Below, piece by piece: positions 24,168 to 37,213 of a stretch of DNA of 64,000 nt. The DNA is taken from positions 9,875,608 to 9,939,607 of the forward strand of contig NC_064549.1 of NCBI RefSeq assembly GCF_023856365.1, read 5' to 3'. This DNA comes from Brienomyrus brachyistius (taxonomy: Eukaryota; Chordata; Actinopteri; Osteoglossiformes; Mormyridae). The notes beneath the pieces are model-generated. The model was not told the origin of the DNA, did not search any database, and was given only the letters and a program-made list of their open reading frames with translations. Position 1 is the first letter of the stretch. Each line of letters starts with the position of its first letter. Both the position numbers and the translations under genes were made by a program.

Positions 24168-26449
24168 TTATTCTCTTCCGCCATCCAGCCATCTAGGGGT
24201 GTGCCTGGAAATTCTGAACCCTATGACAAAATGTTAACTTGGGCCCCCATGGTAAAATTTGCTGAAGAAAGGTAACCTGAGCATATAAATTATATTATTT
24301 TGTATCTAGGGGTCCGAATAAAATGCTACCCCCCCCCCCCAATAACCATATATTCAGTATAGATTCAGAGTCTAGATCCTAGACGTTGTAAGGACATTGT
24401 AAATGGGATGATGGTCCATTGGAGGACACACTCACACAGCTTACTGGGGGATTACAATTTTTTTTTTCTAACGAGTTAATTCTCCAAAACCAGATGAATA
24501 AGTTGTGCCTCTTTGCAGTTGCTTCAGTCCCTACGTGGAGAATGGTACATGTCACAAATGCAAATTATTTAATAATCGATTGACTAATCGATTAGTTAGT
24601 TGCTTGATTGACTTGTCCAGTTTTTCAGGTTTAACATGTTCACGTTGGGGAGCAGGAAACAGAAAATCGCATGAAACAGAACAAAATCGCAGCAGGAGCA
24701 GAAACCTGCAATTTAACGGCGGCACGAGAGGCAGACTGAGTGCTTCACAGCCCCGCGACCATTGAGAAATTTTATACTCATGACTGTAGCACTGATTGAT
24801 TCATGTAAAAGTTTTTTTTTACGTCTTTGTAGCAGAACAACAGCGCAGAGCTGGGCAATTGGGGGGGGCGGGGGGCTTTTCTGCAGCTGCCTGCCGCATG
24901 AGGATGGAAGTTCTCAGGGCGATCGATGCAGCAGATTATCACTGGGCTTTGGGGTTCAAACGCCTGGATCTGAGTGTAGCTCTCAGCGGAGCCAGAGAAG
25001 AGAGGATAGATACTAACCTGAAACTGTCAGACACGCACGACGGGCTTGCGAGCCAGCTCCCCCCCTCCCACACCGCGCCCCCCCCCTCCCAACCCCATCG
25101 GCATGTCTTACCTCATGCTCTCAACACCAGACTGCAAAACCTAGCCCCCTGGACTGCAGGACTGAGGTGATGCCTGCCACAGTACTGTCTGATACTGGCA
25201 GGGAAACAAGAAGCAAAAAACATAAGTGCATAAGTGCCCTCCCCCCTCCCCCGCTGACACCTCCCTCCTTCCAAGTCCCACATCATCGATCGGGGCCTGA
25301 CTCGTCACCTGTCAGTCGAGCCCTGGAGCTCCTCAGGGATGGAACACATATACCTGCCCTCAATTCAAAGTTTCTGTTCCTTGAGTGCATCAAGATGTCC
25401 TCCGTTTGCCAGTGGTAAGAAACTAGACCTACTGGTCAGGTTTAGCTCAGTCTCTGACCTGTGATGCACCAATGAGCAGAGCCGACTTGGTGAGAAGTGG
25501 AACTAAGGGGCGTGGCCCCGTTTTTGAGAAACAGCGGCGGCTGGGGGTGGCACCAAAGACCAAAGAGTCCACAACAAAACCAGAAGCAATATCATTTCAG
25601 GGTGAAAATAATCAGGAAACGCTTCTGTGCACGTCAAGGGACTCCCAGCTCTGTGCTACGTGTTTCTCTGCTATTCTTCCATACAGCAGGATAAATGATT
25701 AATTTCCAGGGCCGGCTAGTTATAGGCGGAACAGGCAGCTGCCTGGTGCCCCAGCACTGTGGAGGGAGTGAAATCATCATCAATCTTCTTTGTAGGGAGC
25801 CTCCGTAGTAAAGCTTTGCCCTGCTAATCGCCTCAAATATATCTGCAAAACAATTAATAAATCATGACACGTATGCTTGTTAAAACAACAAACAACAACA
25901 GGCACACGATTTTTCACCCAAAGGGTGCAGGCTTGTTTGTTTAAATACCTGTACTTGCATTCGGTATGTTGTTGGTTCAAGTCCTCATAAATAGTTTGCC
26001 ATTATGTGAGCGACGTGATTGGTCCCGGTAGACTGACAGTGACTCATTCCAGTAGCTGAGTCACTGGGGCGTCAGTGCATGCATCAAGGGCATGCAGCCT
26101 CATTGACGACTAGGCGGGACCCTGTGCTTTCCTGGGGAAAATTTCACTTTGTTTAGGCAGCATGCTAGCCTCGCACATCCATAGCCCTGCTGGGTGTGTG
26201 TACATATTGTCTCTGGCTTCCCCCAAATCTGATGCTTTCCCTCGGCAGTCTAAAAACATGCAGTTAGGTGGATGGTGGATGGTGGTCGTCGTGGCGCGTG
26301 CTGTAACAGACTGATGGCCCGTACTTCCTAGGGTATGAGGCTGCAATACGGGCGGATGGAAAGTTTATATGAATTTCAACTTGTTTAGTCTTTATGGTAA
26401 CTGAAAACTGAAAATTTAGACTCCCAAATATACCGACCATCATTAAAAC

Positions 26450-26477
26450 AAGCAACAACAACAACAACAACAACAAA
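26450..26477. repeat. ACA triplet microsatellite
   Basis: About eight CAA units. Confidence 0.9.
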
Positions 26478-27280
26478 AAAATGCCTTAAACCTCTGAGTG
26501 GGTTTCCTCTCAAAGTCAAACTCAGTTCTCTGTTTGGTGAATTAGTGTCTGTAAGTAGCCCGTTGTGTGGGACAGTGTAGACCCTGCAGTCGACTGCCAT
26601 ACTGTCCAGAGTTTCCACAGCCTGGTGCCTCCCAGCTCACTATGTCCTCGCAACTGGTGTGCAAAATTTTTCGCGAACTATACTGCATACAGTACTTGAT
26701 TTCTCAGTAGATGTGAACGCAATTAAGCCAGAAGGGGGAGACTAACATCTAGAGCCTTCTAAAATTCTGGAAAGGTTTGTATATACGGAGTCTGCCTGTG
26801 GAATAGTGACAGATCCTGGCGCAATCATCTTCTGGGGGGGGGGGGGGGGGGGAGGCATCAGTTAATCGTCGTTGGTATGTCAAAGTTGGAGTTGATAAAA
26901 CGACTGTCCTTCAGAAAAATCTTCTATTAGTATTAAAATACCAGGAGGTAAAATTATAAAGGACTATTACAGTAAACTCCATTCAGATGATTAAATTGAG
27001 TGTAGAGGATGTATAAGTCAGAGGATCGTTTTTTTGATAAGGTATTAAGAACAGACAGCACACACACAAACACACCTCTGTATGACAGAATGATCTTAAC
27101 AGACATCATACTTCGCAATATTAACCATAATCCTTACAGTATTTACTGGAGACAGACTAAGGAATACAGCAAATTAATTACAGGCGAGAGCCGTGTGGTA
27201 TCTAGATTATAATTTCTGTATGATATAGCAAATAAATATATCTTTTTCTGCAAATTAGTGTAATGTCATGTACTCGTATG

Positions 27281-27496
27281 TGCCACGCCCCCTGATCATC
27301 CACATGCGCTTTCCCGATTGTGATCACCTGTTTCCTGTTATTTTCGGCTTGTCTTGAGTATTTCAGTCCGCGTTCAAGTCAACTTCCCCAGGTCTGTCGT
27401 TAATGTTAGTTCGTTGCCGTCTGCCCTGTGTTCCTCCCAATAAAACCCGGTATCCTGCACCTTTGCCTGCTTCTTCGCCGACCAGCGATCGTAACA
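27281..27496 (+). mobile_element. Possible solo LTR or related repeat
   Basis: It opens TGCCACGCCCCCTGATC and closes GCGATCGTAACA, giving short inverted ends TG(C/T)(C/T)ACG. It contains CCAATAAAACCCGG, a poly(A) signal placed as in fish LTRs. No flanking duplication is clear and no retroelement genes are nearby. It could equally be the 3' end of another repeat. Confidence 0.3.
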
Positions 27497-30400
27497 TGTG
27501 AAGTACAGCAGGAGATTGCTTATAAGCGTTCTCAATGGCGATTAATAATAATTAAAAAAATCAATACACGTTAAATAAAAGCGACGCAAGATTTTAGAAA
27601 AAGAAAAGGCTAAAAAAATTCAAACCCATTTCTCAAGACTGCGTAATTAGCTAACAAAGTGTCGTCACCTGTTATATTAAACAGGGAAAAGCCAGCTGTG
27701 AGGTATACCCAGAACTAGTGTGCGTGACAGCCGATTTAAGCGCACATTCATCATTCACTCAAGATGGTGACTTTCACTTAAACACCTGCTTTATGCCTGC
27801 GTACTAAGGCAGCAAGCAACTTAGTGAAAATAACCAGAAGAATTAACATTTGCTTGGTTTTTATTCCCTCACTCTACTTATCTAGGACTTGGCCTATCTA
27901 CATAACTTTGGCTTCTGGAAACTTTTAAGCGGTTCCTTATCACAGGTATTATTAACGGGACAAGTGCACTATTGAGGACAAGTGTTGCGCCTAAAATTCA
28001 GTTTTGGGCAACATCTGCCTTGAAAAGGTAAGATTAACTAGGTGATCAGTAAGAACACATAAATAGTTCTGTACTATATGAAGTACTTATACCTTCAAAC
28101 GTTCTTTTTTTTATTAAATTATAACAACATTATTTAATAGTAAAGTGTGGAATTCGTACATTATATACATAATTAGGTTATATAAGCCTTAGACAGTTTA
28201 ACGTAAATCAACCCTGCTCAGCGCAGTCAGTGCCTTGGACGCACACACCATGCATCTTCCCCTTTCTGTGCCTCACCCTGTTTATCAGTGCATGTCCCTA
28301 TGGACTGTTAATTAATTTACAAAAACGCATGTAAACTGCTCAGACATTAAACGATGACACTTTTCGGGATTTACGGCTAATTCAAAGTCATTTGAAAAAC
28401 GACTAGGATTAATATCTAGTTAGCCTACATCTTGTTAAACAGACGTATTTACCAGTTCACGGTATTTGAATTTTACTACCAAATCATTTAATCGTAAAGA
28501 TAAATGAGATGTTACAGGACGTTAACAAATTAATGGGGAAAAAACGTAAATTTACAGACCGATCTGTGATTTATCTCTAAGAGCGGGCAGAACAACATAT
28601 AGCCTCCTTTTTGTTTTTATTAGTATTTCGTTTTTATGATGTCGGTGAAAACTTGTGTTTTAACTTGTGTAAAAATCTTACGGAGAAATTAGCAAGTCGT
28701 AAACAAGAACTCGGATGTCGTAACATATGAAGTTAACCGTCTCCAGCCTTTACACTGGTGCAAAAGAGGAATGCGCATGTAATACAAAATGTCAAGACGA
28801 ACGGAGTCTGACTTTCATTCAGTGTGTTTGGCAATTTGACAGTTTTTGCCATGCACAACAAAGATTTGTTTTTCTTGTCACGGATGTGTTCTGAAAATCA
28901 ACAATCACAGTAAGTCACCATGCAGTCCGTAGCCCTCGGTAACACAGGCGTGACAATGTGGTAATTTGCCTCAAGACAGCCGGGGAAAAATCAGGGATCA
29001 TAAAGCTGTTATAGAAACCAATCAACCCCCGAGTCTTATGGATATATCGATGAAAATATTTCTGCGTGTGGGGATAATATCCGCATTCATTTCACCTTCT
29101 GTGAATAGTAACAGGAACATCTTACAAAATATAGCCTATTACTATAACCTTGAAACTTAAAAATTTGACATATAGCGCGTTTATGTATGGGCATGTGAAT
29201 TTACACACTACACAGTTGCACAGATTTCTCCATAGCATCCGGGATCATTATTATATTTTCACAGACTCCTTCGTATTTATGCCAACGTTCGCTATTGAGA
29301 CTATTGCTATTCAGTGTTACTCAGTACCCCTAAATGTTCACATTTAAACCCTAGGCTGGATTAGTCTGTAGTCCACAAAGATTAACGAAGCCAGTAAAAC
29401 GTGACAAGAGCGCCGCCTACTGGTGATACTGCCTATCAATATAAGACGCTACGGAAAGTTTGTGGACCGGTATCCTCGCCATCTGTATTTAAAGAATAAA
29501 TACTACGGGAAGATTATTTCCAGCACCTGCATACAATAAAACGATATACTAGGCAGGACCTGAAACAAAGTAACAACCTAGAAAGCGTATTACGTATTTA
29601 CTTTATACAGTGCTGGTCGAAGCCAATGTGGCGCCCTAGACAAGCTTCACCACCGGCGCCCCCTTACCATCGGGAAATTTCACCATCCAGTTTCACTTTG
29701 TCAGTAGTTTAAGTTGGCATCAGAAAATGGCGCCCTAGGCGGCCGCCTATGTCGCTTGTAGAATTGACCGGCCCTGACCTTATGTAACGTTTTATGACGT
29801 CCTTAATGTTTAATCTTTTAATTAATCTGTAACTTTTTTTTAGTTCATAAACCTTTTCAGTGTATTAATAAACATACCACGTATTTTAAAACATCGCAGA
29901 AAAGGGGAAGTGGTGGAAACCTAATTTCCTGCTGGTCACCCGCGGTGGTTTGGCCCATTGTCTGGTTCGCAGTGTAATTTGCCTTATATCATGAACTTCC
30001 TGAATTAGGTTTGCAGCGTTCAGAACCCTGTACAGATAACCAATTACTAACAAAGTAATTATGCGCATTGCTCAAATCTTGCATTATAATTGAACTGGTT
30101 TTATCATTCACGATTGCGGAGAATCGGGACAACCAGGTCTTTTTTTTGCGGCACAGGAACCCAAAACCATGAGGTATTCCAGCAGTCAGGACGTGAGCAT
30201 AAAGGCTTTCTTTCAGTGCGGGTCCAGCCTGGTCATGTGATATCTGGCCAACCAATCAAAATATACCCAGTACCCTGGCAGAAAACCACGAGGCTGTGAG
30301 CCAAGGTCTCCGAGGCGGCCACGCCCTCTCAGCTGCATCGGATCAATGGCGTACAGTGCAGTAAACATCTCTCAGGCTGACCCTGGCAGTTTTTAAAGGC

Positions 30401-31202
30401 TATAGTTCAAAGGTCACACAAGCTGCCAGAGCTTTCTGTCATACATTATCTATCGTCTATTCTTTCCTAAAAGATCAAAAATAAGATTAGGCAGAACAAA
30501 GGTCATTTGAAGTTTTTCTTTTTTTTTACGAAAATCAAACGGCAGGGCAGCCGCCTGCAAAACAAGTCAGATGACAAAATGAATCATTTTTCATGAGCAA
30601 GGACCATATTTCACAGAAAACCCATATCCGTTTTTTTTTCCCTTAACCAACTTAAAACCAGTTAGTTTCTTACCATTTCAGGTTGGAAAGCTGAAATGAC
30701 ACACAGATTATTTTGTTTGTGCATGGACACATACACCAGTAATAGCTGGGATAATAGCTGAACAAACACATCTCTGGTTAAGATGGACGAAATTAACTGA
30801 TGCCAGACAGAATCCATATCAGAGCAGGTCCTTAAAGGCAAGGGGTGCATTTTTAATCTTCTGAGCTGAACATCAGAAAGAAGAAGCAGACGAGTTGAAT
30901 ATCCATTTACTCCGTAGCCCCTTTATGGTGCCGTCATATGTGTCCACAGCGAGCTAATTTAACTGTGACTGCAGCTGCTCCGACTGGAAAAGCTCAGTCC
31001 CAGACGTGGACGCAGAGCTCAGTGGTGTAAAGAAAGCAGAGGCCAAGCCTGTTATTAAACAGTTAAGTCTGCAACCACCAAGTGTTACAGAACAACTGAG
31101 TATATCGAGCACAGTCCCACCGTGGGACATGAGCTTCATCTGACCTTTGTGAAAATAAAAACAAAAGAAGAGGCTGACAGGAGGCAGATTTTACAAGATT
31201 GA

Positions 31203-31208
31203 TTTATT
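31203..31208 (-). terminator. Candidate polyadenylation signal AATAAA for arhgap35
   Basis: Read on the minus strand the context is TACTAAATAAATCAATCTTG, so the signal is AATAAA. It lies at the end of an AT-rich UTR-like stretch, about 5.1 kb beyond the stop codon. Cleavage would fall 10-25 bases further, near 31,180-31,190. Other AATAAA-like hexamers occur between 31,400 and 31,620 and could act as upstream sites. Confidence 0.5.
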
Positions 31209-33520
31209 TAGTATTATACAGGTCACGTAAGGCCTTAATGTTTGTACACCATTCCCATTGAGACAAATTACCATACTTTTAGCAAATAATATGATTTTGT
31301 TGTTGATGTGTTTTCACTTTACTTCATTTTGATTTTTTTAACTATTTTTTTTTTTTTAAATACTGAGAGTGGTAGGGCCCCTCTCCCTGGCTTGGTTTTA
31401 AATCATGCACTATACTGAACTGGCCTTAACACCATTCACAAAATTGTTAAAAAACGTCTTTTTTTAATTATTAAAATAAAACATAAAAAGAAATGCCTGC
31501 TATCACCATCAACTAAAGGGCAAAGTGTTAGACCCCTAACATACAAATAAACAGCCATTTGAATATAGTTTGCTTGTTTTCATTTAACTTAACAGACAAT
31601 GTCACCATTGTTTGCAAAAATAAAGAAAAACATGAGGCAGCCACAGAAGATTGCTGAACCATTGTCACATTTTTTTTTTTTTTAACAGAACCGTTTCCAT
31701 GGTTATCCTTAACCTCGGGCTTACCCCGCTCTTCTTTCCCCTCCTGTAGTCGTGCCCTCGCCTGTGCACACAGTTCACTGTAGTGTTAAGTCGTCAGTTA
31801 GCACGAAGAGAATCGCTACAGCGGCATCCAAAAAGTACCAGAGGGGTTTCCGTGCTCTCCCCCACTTTTCCTTCAAACCCCCCATCTCCCAAAATGCCAC
31901 TTCAACTCACCCTCTGGAAAACAAACAAAAAAAAAAAAAACAATCTTCGTAAAATGGGATTGTTGCGATTTCGTTACAAGCAGAGTTCTTCAAGTAAGAG
32001 CCACAGTAGAGAATGCAGGAGGGGGCCGGCGTATGTGACACGGGCAGCGTGGGCGGATGACGAGGCATAGGTGGGATGCTCTGCTACACTGATTGGCTGG
32101 GCGTTCCCCATGTACCCGTCCTGGGGACAGAGAATTTTAATGCGTGCTGACATTCGCCTGTATGGTGATGGGCAGACGGGATAAACTGAAATGCCTGTGT
32201 TACGCAACTAGGCTCCAATTGTAGAGCCATAAAAAAAAAAAAAAAAACACAAACACAACACCCCCTCCCCCCGTTGGCTGGACTGTAGATGACCATGTTT
32301 AAAACAGCTTTGTTTTTTTTTCTGCCTGGCAAAACACTCAAAGCACCAGGAAATGACGGGTGACCTAGTTGGGCTTTCATTTTGAGGGAAGGAGTAAGAA
32401 AACCACCACCGATCAACGCCCCGCATCATGAAGTCTCTCAGCTTTAATTCCAGGTAGACTGGTCAACTCCGCTAAGTTAGTGATTAGCGATGAGCGAAAC
32501 GCACACAGCAGAGGGGTTTGGAAAGAACCGGGCGGCTGCACGTTTATAACCCTCGCATCCGAAGATGGTCATCCAGATGTTCTCTCGCCTGGCTGAAAGG
32601 ATGCCAAGTGGACTTAATATTACTACCAGAAATGATCAGGCTTCTAATTCCCCATTGAGTAATGTGTGTTTCTGTCCCTTGACAGACCCAGAATTTCATT
32701 CCCTAACATTGTGGTCTATAAACAGAGCGAATTTACATAGCAGGCATGCAGTCATCAATCAATTATGCAACACTTGGTTCCTGGAAGGCCACATTTCGTA
32801 GGGGTTTAAAAGACACCAGCCCTGCCTTTAAAATGCTTCACTTTTGAAGATCTGGACCTTGGAAGACGATGGTAGCTAGGCAACAGAGGTTAATCCCCCT
32901 TACAGCAAATGATCTCACTGCTTTCCTTCATGCTAAAGCTACATCTCCAGCCGGCGCTAACAAACCAATTCTATCAACATCAATGCAGTGAAAACATCAA
33001 ATCTAAAGGGCGCATGTCTGACTGGATATCGGTTGTTTAACTGCAGTGGTGGACGAGGCCAGTATAAAATCAAAGCTAATGATGTGGCAGTGAAGGAGCA
33101 GTGGGGTGGGACAGGAATGAAAATGGAATAACATGAAGGTTTAAGTATAGAATTGAGGAATTTAATGGCCATTTGGGCCTGGTCCACATTCCAGAGCTCA
33201 ACGGCGGCACTGCCAGTAAGACTGGGGCATCTACCCCAGCACCCACACACTCCTGAACTGAGAAATTCAGGTTACCCTCTAAAATAGCTGCCAGATTGAA
33301 TGTAGTAATTTACTAAACGGAAGATATGAGATAAGAACAGCCTACATTCTGAGATTGGGCCCAAACTACAGAACCAAGGACGTGAGCAGTGAGAACAGAA
33401 CAGGCCAGTAGCATGACCCACGTGGTCGCCTTGGAAACCATGTCGGCACGAACAATCTTAACCCGCTGAACGTCAAAGTGAATAACCCACTAAAAAACAG
33501 TGACCGATCCACTGGACGTC

Positions 33521-33580
33521 AGATGCAGTGGATGCACAGCTCATGAAGCCAGATGCAGTGGATGCACAGCTCATGACGCC
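33521..33580. repeat. 30-bp tandem duplication
   Basis: AGATGCAGTGGATGCACAGC then TCATGAAGCC occurs twice in a row, with a single base difference. It lies in the probable arhgap35 3' UTR. Confidence 0.9.
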
Positions 33581-33789
33581 TCGAGTGGGTTACCTCGGTT
33601 GCCCTATAACGTCTTTCTTTGTGGTGACTTCATGAAAACGGCACGGTGAATTAAATGACACGCCCCAGTCCTGCGCGTGCAACACCTCACAGTGGCAAAT
33701 GCGAACAGCGCCGTTCACCTTGAAGGTGGCCGATCCCTTTGTTCCAAGTGCTTTGGAAAATCTAAACCCGTCGCGATGTGCGTTTCTGT

Positions 33790-33806
33790 CCAGCAGGTGG
33801 CAGCAG
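33790..33806 (+). promoter_or_regulatory. CTCF-like motif
   Basis: CCAGCAGGTGGCAGCAG fits the core of the vertebrate CTCF consensus. It lies in the probable 3' UTR of arhgap35, so it may be an insulator site at the gene's end. This is a motif match only. Confidence 0.4.
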
Positions 33807-34321
33807 CTCGCTCACATGTATGGCACAACCAGCCCGACGGCTGATGAAAGACTTGCACGGGGGAGGGAGTGAAGAGGCTGAATCGAGCCACGGGCCGTCG
33901 CCCATTCTTTGTGCCAAGCAGACACCGGGAGTGGTCTGGTCTCTACTCCCTGGAAACACCGATATTGCAAACTTTAATCGACCTGGACAACATTCTGTTC
34001 TTCTCATCAGTAATTCTGCTGCAAGTCAGCTCTGACCCAAGGGTTAGGTTTTAATTGGCACTCTTAAAATGAAAACGGCAGCCAGTACTCCCCCCCCCCC
34101 CACCCTGTTACTCGGCTCCTTACTGGGATATACATCCGCCGGACTGGCCTGTCACCTCACCCCAATCAATTCTGCTGCAGATTTTCCCTCCTTTTTTCTC
34201 TTACATCCCTCTCTCTCTCTCTCTATCCTTTTGTTCAAATCTTCTTGTTCAAGTCTTTCAATCATCATTCAACTGTGGATCACCGTAGCGCTACCCACAA
34301 TGCTATGCTACGAGTGGCAGA

Positions 34322-34324
<3 letters not shown>

Positions 34325-34353
<29 letters not shown>
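34325..34353. repeat. CA microsatellite
   Basis: About 14 AC units inside the probable arhgap35 3' UTR. Confidence 0.96.
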
Positions 34354-34355
<2 letters not shown>

Positions 34356-36271
34356 CCAGCCACTCTCTCGACCTCCTCCCTGAGGAGGGGGTCTCCATGG
34401 CGACCAGGTGATGCTCCATCCCTCGGCGAGCGGAACGCACTCGGGGATAAACGCCACCCCCCGCTGCCACAAAGATGAGTTGCCATGGGCGTCCACAGCC
34501 AAGGAATGAATCTGTGGCCGACTTGCGTGCTACAGCCATGAATTGTGGGATATCCAAGGGGATCTCTGTGAGCGCTACAAAATAAAAGGGGAAAGAACTG
34601 AGTGGCAATTGGGCTAAATGTAATCTGTGCGGCTGCCCCACACCACTGACACAACCGTGGAGGGTATATTACGAAGAAACCAAAATCCATGTCATCCCCG
34701 ATCATCATGCAGGAACCTCCCTCGATGATAATCTCAGGTGCCTTGCGAGGCCTTTACCGCCTCCCAGGCGTCTCAGGGCCGCTGATCAACATCTGCCCTC
34801 CCCAGTCCATCAAACACGCATACACACAGGGAATGCCGCGTCCAACCCAGTTCCTCCACATGCATTTCAGCCACACAATCGCCGTCTCTGCTAAACATGC
34901 GACCACCCATTTTATTTCACAGATGGGATAACAGCAATTGGCTGCTCTGACAGGGTGAGTATGAATAAAGACTCCTTTTCAAAAAAAAAAAAAAAAAAGG
35001 AAAAGAAATGAACTCGGGAACCTGCCAGGACGCGAAAGGCTCACCCATGCAAACAGTCCTGCTTCCACATAAGCATCTCTGCAGGGTCGCATTTCTATGT
35101 GCAATAAAGTGCTTCCCTGGGCTCATTCTCGCACCCCCTCCTTCTCTGGCCGGCCCTCAGCATTCCACCCCCAGCCCAGGAAGTGCAAAGCCTTTGGGAA
35201 TTAACGCAGGCCCCTCCCCCTTCCCCAGAGAGGTGGGACTTCCTGTGTACTCGGTCACGTGTCTCCGTCAAGTCCCTGAAATCTGGAAGTGATCAGAAAA
35301 ATGGCTATGGGGTGCGAGGAGGCTGACAGGATGGCAAACTGCACCAGGCTGATCCTGGGGGGGGGATAAAGCAGAGTGAATGGAAATGGAAAAGCAAAAA
35401 ACCCACACGATCCAGCCTGTTAAATCTGTGTTCCAGCTTGACATGTAGAGATGGTCTTGTAGTATTTTCAGGGTCAGGAGGGAGCAACTTTAAAGGTTCT
35501 GTTCACCTGGAATGTTCTGCTGAAGTCCTCCCCGCGGGGGAACCCGAGCATCCCGACTGAATGGGGTGTTTGGGCTTTTCTTTCCTTTTTTTTCTTTTCA
35601 TTTTTTTTTTAAACATACATGTGACAGGGTTGGGGTCTCCATCCATATACAGAGAATTAATCAGAGAGGACAGTCCTTTCGAATCCCCTAAAACGAGGTG
35701 TCAGAAGCAGTCTGCCATTGTCACCTGGGCCTCACTCCCTCACAGAAGATCAATTCATGGTTGTGGTGCTGGGGGGGGGGGTGGGGGTGGGGGGCAGGGA
35801 ACGCTCAAGGGAAGGATGGCGAGAAGCTGGAGGGAGCAAATGGGAGAAAAGGGGGGGGGGGAGGGGCGAGAGGTCTGAATTCCACCGCTGATCTCCCCCC
35901 TGCTGTCCTCTCAGAGCACAGTGCTCACACCGAATAAAAAGGGAACTACGCTCTCTGCTGACACCTGCAGGCCAGATCCTAAATAACAGCCGGTGGGGGG
36001 CGGAGTCCCAAGCAGCAGAAAGTCAGCTGTGGGAGTGGGACACGCACATATACTAGTCTGCGTTTCTGCAAAGGGGGTGGGGGCCGGAAGGAACTGGGGA
36101 TGGACAAAAAAGAACGAACGAGTGCAAGGCAAAGGGTACGAGAAATAAGTGGCATGTTACTTAAGTGGCTCAAAAGTCTCTTGTTCCTTGTGGCGAGAGG
36201 GGAAAAAAAGGGGGGGGGCTCCCTCTCATGTTCCTGCTGCTTATCCTTTTCTCTCGCTCTCTCTCTCATTC

Positions 36272-36683
36272 TCACAGAGTCTGTTGCTCGGCCGCAGTGT
36301 GGTGGGGGTGCAGGGGCAGCAGGGACTGCAGAGGGGACTGCGGAGTAGGGGGAGGGGAATGGGAGGGGGACGGCTGTGACTGGGGGGTGAAGGGTGTGGC
36401 CAGAGGGGGCGTGGACTGGCAGGGGTAGGTAGCGCCCCCGGAGGAGACGAGGGTGGCAGTGGGGGAGGCGGGCAGCCCTGGCAGACCGCTGGGCGTCTCC
36501 ACCAGTGGCTGGCCGTAGAAGAAGAAGCCGCACTGGTGGATGAAGCTCTCGATGATTGTCTGGTAGGTGCGTGTGGCCGTCAGCGCGTCCATGGTGGTGA
36601 AGTCAGGCCGCATGAGCGTGGGCCAGAAGCAGATGGAGAGGTTCTCGCTGGTCATCAGGTTCAACCGGTTGTTCTGGCTCACC
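36272..36683 (-). CDS. arhgap35: arhgap35 last coding exon: end of the RhoGAP domain and proline-rich tail
   Basis: This exon starts after TTTCCAG with the G that completes lysine, then [20 protein letters not shown] and [20 protein letters not shown]. This is the end of the RhoGAP domain, including the conserved asparagine and FWPTL/LMRP block. The tail is rich in Pro, Ser and Thr and keeps SPPPTPQSP, the region that GSK-3 and ERK phosphorylate in human p190A to limit its activity. This supports p190A rather than p190B (ARHGAP5). The protein ends AEQQTL, then TGA at 36,272-36,274 (human ends AEHTL). The exon is intact. Confidence 0.96.
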
Positions 36684-37107
36684 CTGGAAAGGAAGCGCGA
36701 TGAGAAAGACGGCCCCTGCTGGTCAAAACACTCGGCGTCGACAAGACGTGGAACACTCCCTGGAACGAGACCTTAGCAAACATCTCGCTCTGCGACTGAA
36801 AAGCAAATTTCTGAAACTCACTCGCTACACGGCACACGTTTAAGAAAATTTCTGTGGACTTTTGTGAGTTTTGGAAATGGATTACATGAGGACAGAGTGA
36901 CTTTTGCTTCCCAGTACTGTAACTCATCTTAGAGACAGAAAAAAGTATGCATAAGCAAGGTATGGGAGATTTTCACTTCAACTGAACTGAAGAGGATATC
37001 TGAAACTTTAAGCGGTTGCATTCCTGACGCGTATTTACACCTCCGGTTTACATTTTCTCACCCGCCCCCCTTCCCAGGCCTTGCAGGAAAGCAGGAATGG
37101 GACTTAC
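36684..37107 (-). other. arhgap35: arhgap35 intron 5
   Basis: This is the shortest intron of the gene (424 bases), GTAAGT to TTTCCAG. No repeat or other gene is seen in it. Confidence 0.9.
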
Positions 37108-37213
37108 TTGTTCAGGTGGGTGATGACGTACTTGAAGACCTCGTAGTTCTCGCGGGGGAACCTACGCAGTATGTCCTTCATGGTGTGCAGTCTTTGTTCC
37201 CGGTCGTTGATTT
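37108..37213 (-). CDS. arhgap35: arhgap35 coding exon 5: RhoGAP domain
   Basis: This exon is short (106 bases). It reads [20 protein letters not shown], then [15 protein letters not shown], nearly identical to the matching segment of human p190A ([20 protein letters not shown]). The acceptor is TCTGCAG|AA and the donor AACAA|GTAAGT (phase 2). The last codon is completed by the G that opens exon 6, giving HLNKVSQNN. Both splice sites fit the consensus and the frame is unbroken. Confidence 0.95.

Larger units (their letters stand above)
24168..31184. other. Intergenic, downstream of arhgap35
   Basis: No gene is seen. Contents are repeat fragments (24.2, 25.7, 26.15-26.35 and 29.6-29.78 kb), a 19-base G run (26,834-26,852), a possible LTR (27.3 kb) and a long AT-rich, apparently single-copy stretch (27.6-30.0 kb). 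Confidence 0.55.
31185..36271 (-). other. arhgap35: Probable arhgap35 3' UTR
   Basis: This stretch follows the stop codon on the minus strand and holds no convincing gene. It carries a CT-rich run (about 34,207-34,226), a CA repeat (34,325-34,353), poly-G tracts (near 35,771 and 35,850), long A/T runs and a duplicated 30-mer at 33,521-33,580. Its distal 700 bases are AT-rich and look like a vertebrate 3' UTR end. The extent is inferred from the first well-placed poly(A) signal with UTR-like sequence. Earlier poly(A) sites are possible, and no transcript evidence is available. Confidence 0.55.

Noticed and set aside
35979..36533. Minus-strand frame of 184 codons overlapping the arhgap35 last exon
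   Set aside because: It is in another frame from the recognised RhoGAP tail and crosses into the UTR; a shadow of the real exon.
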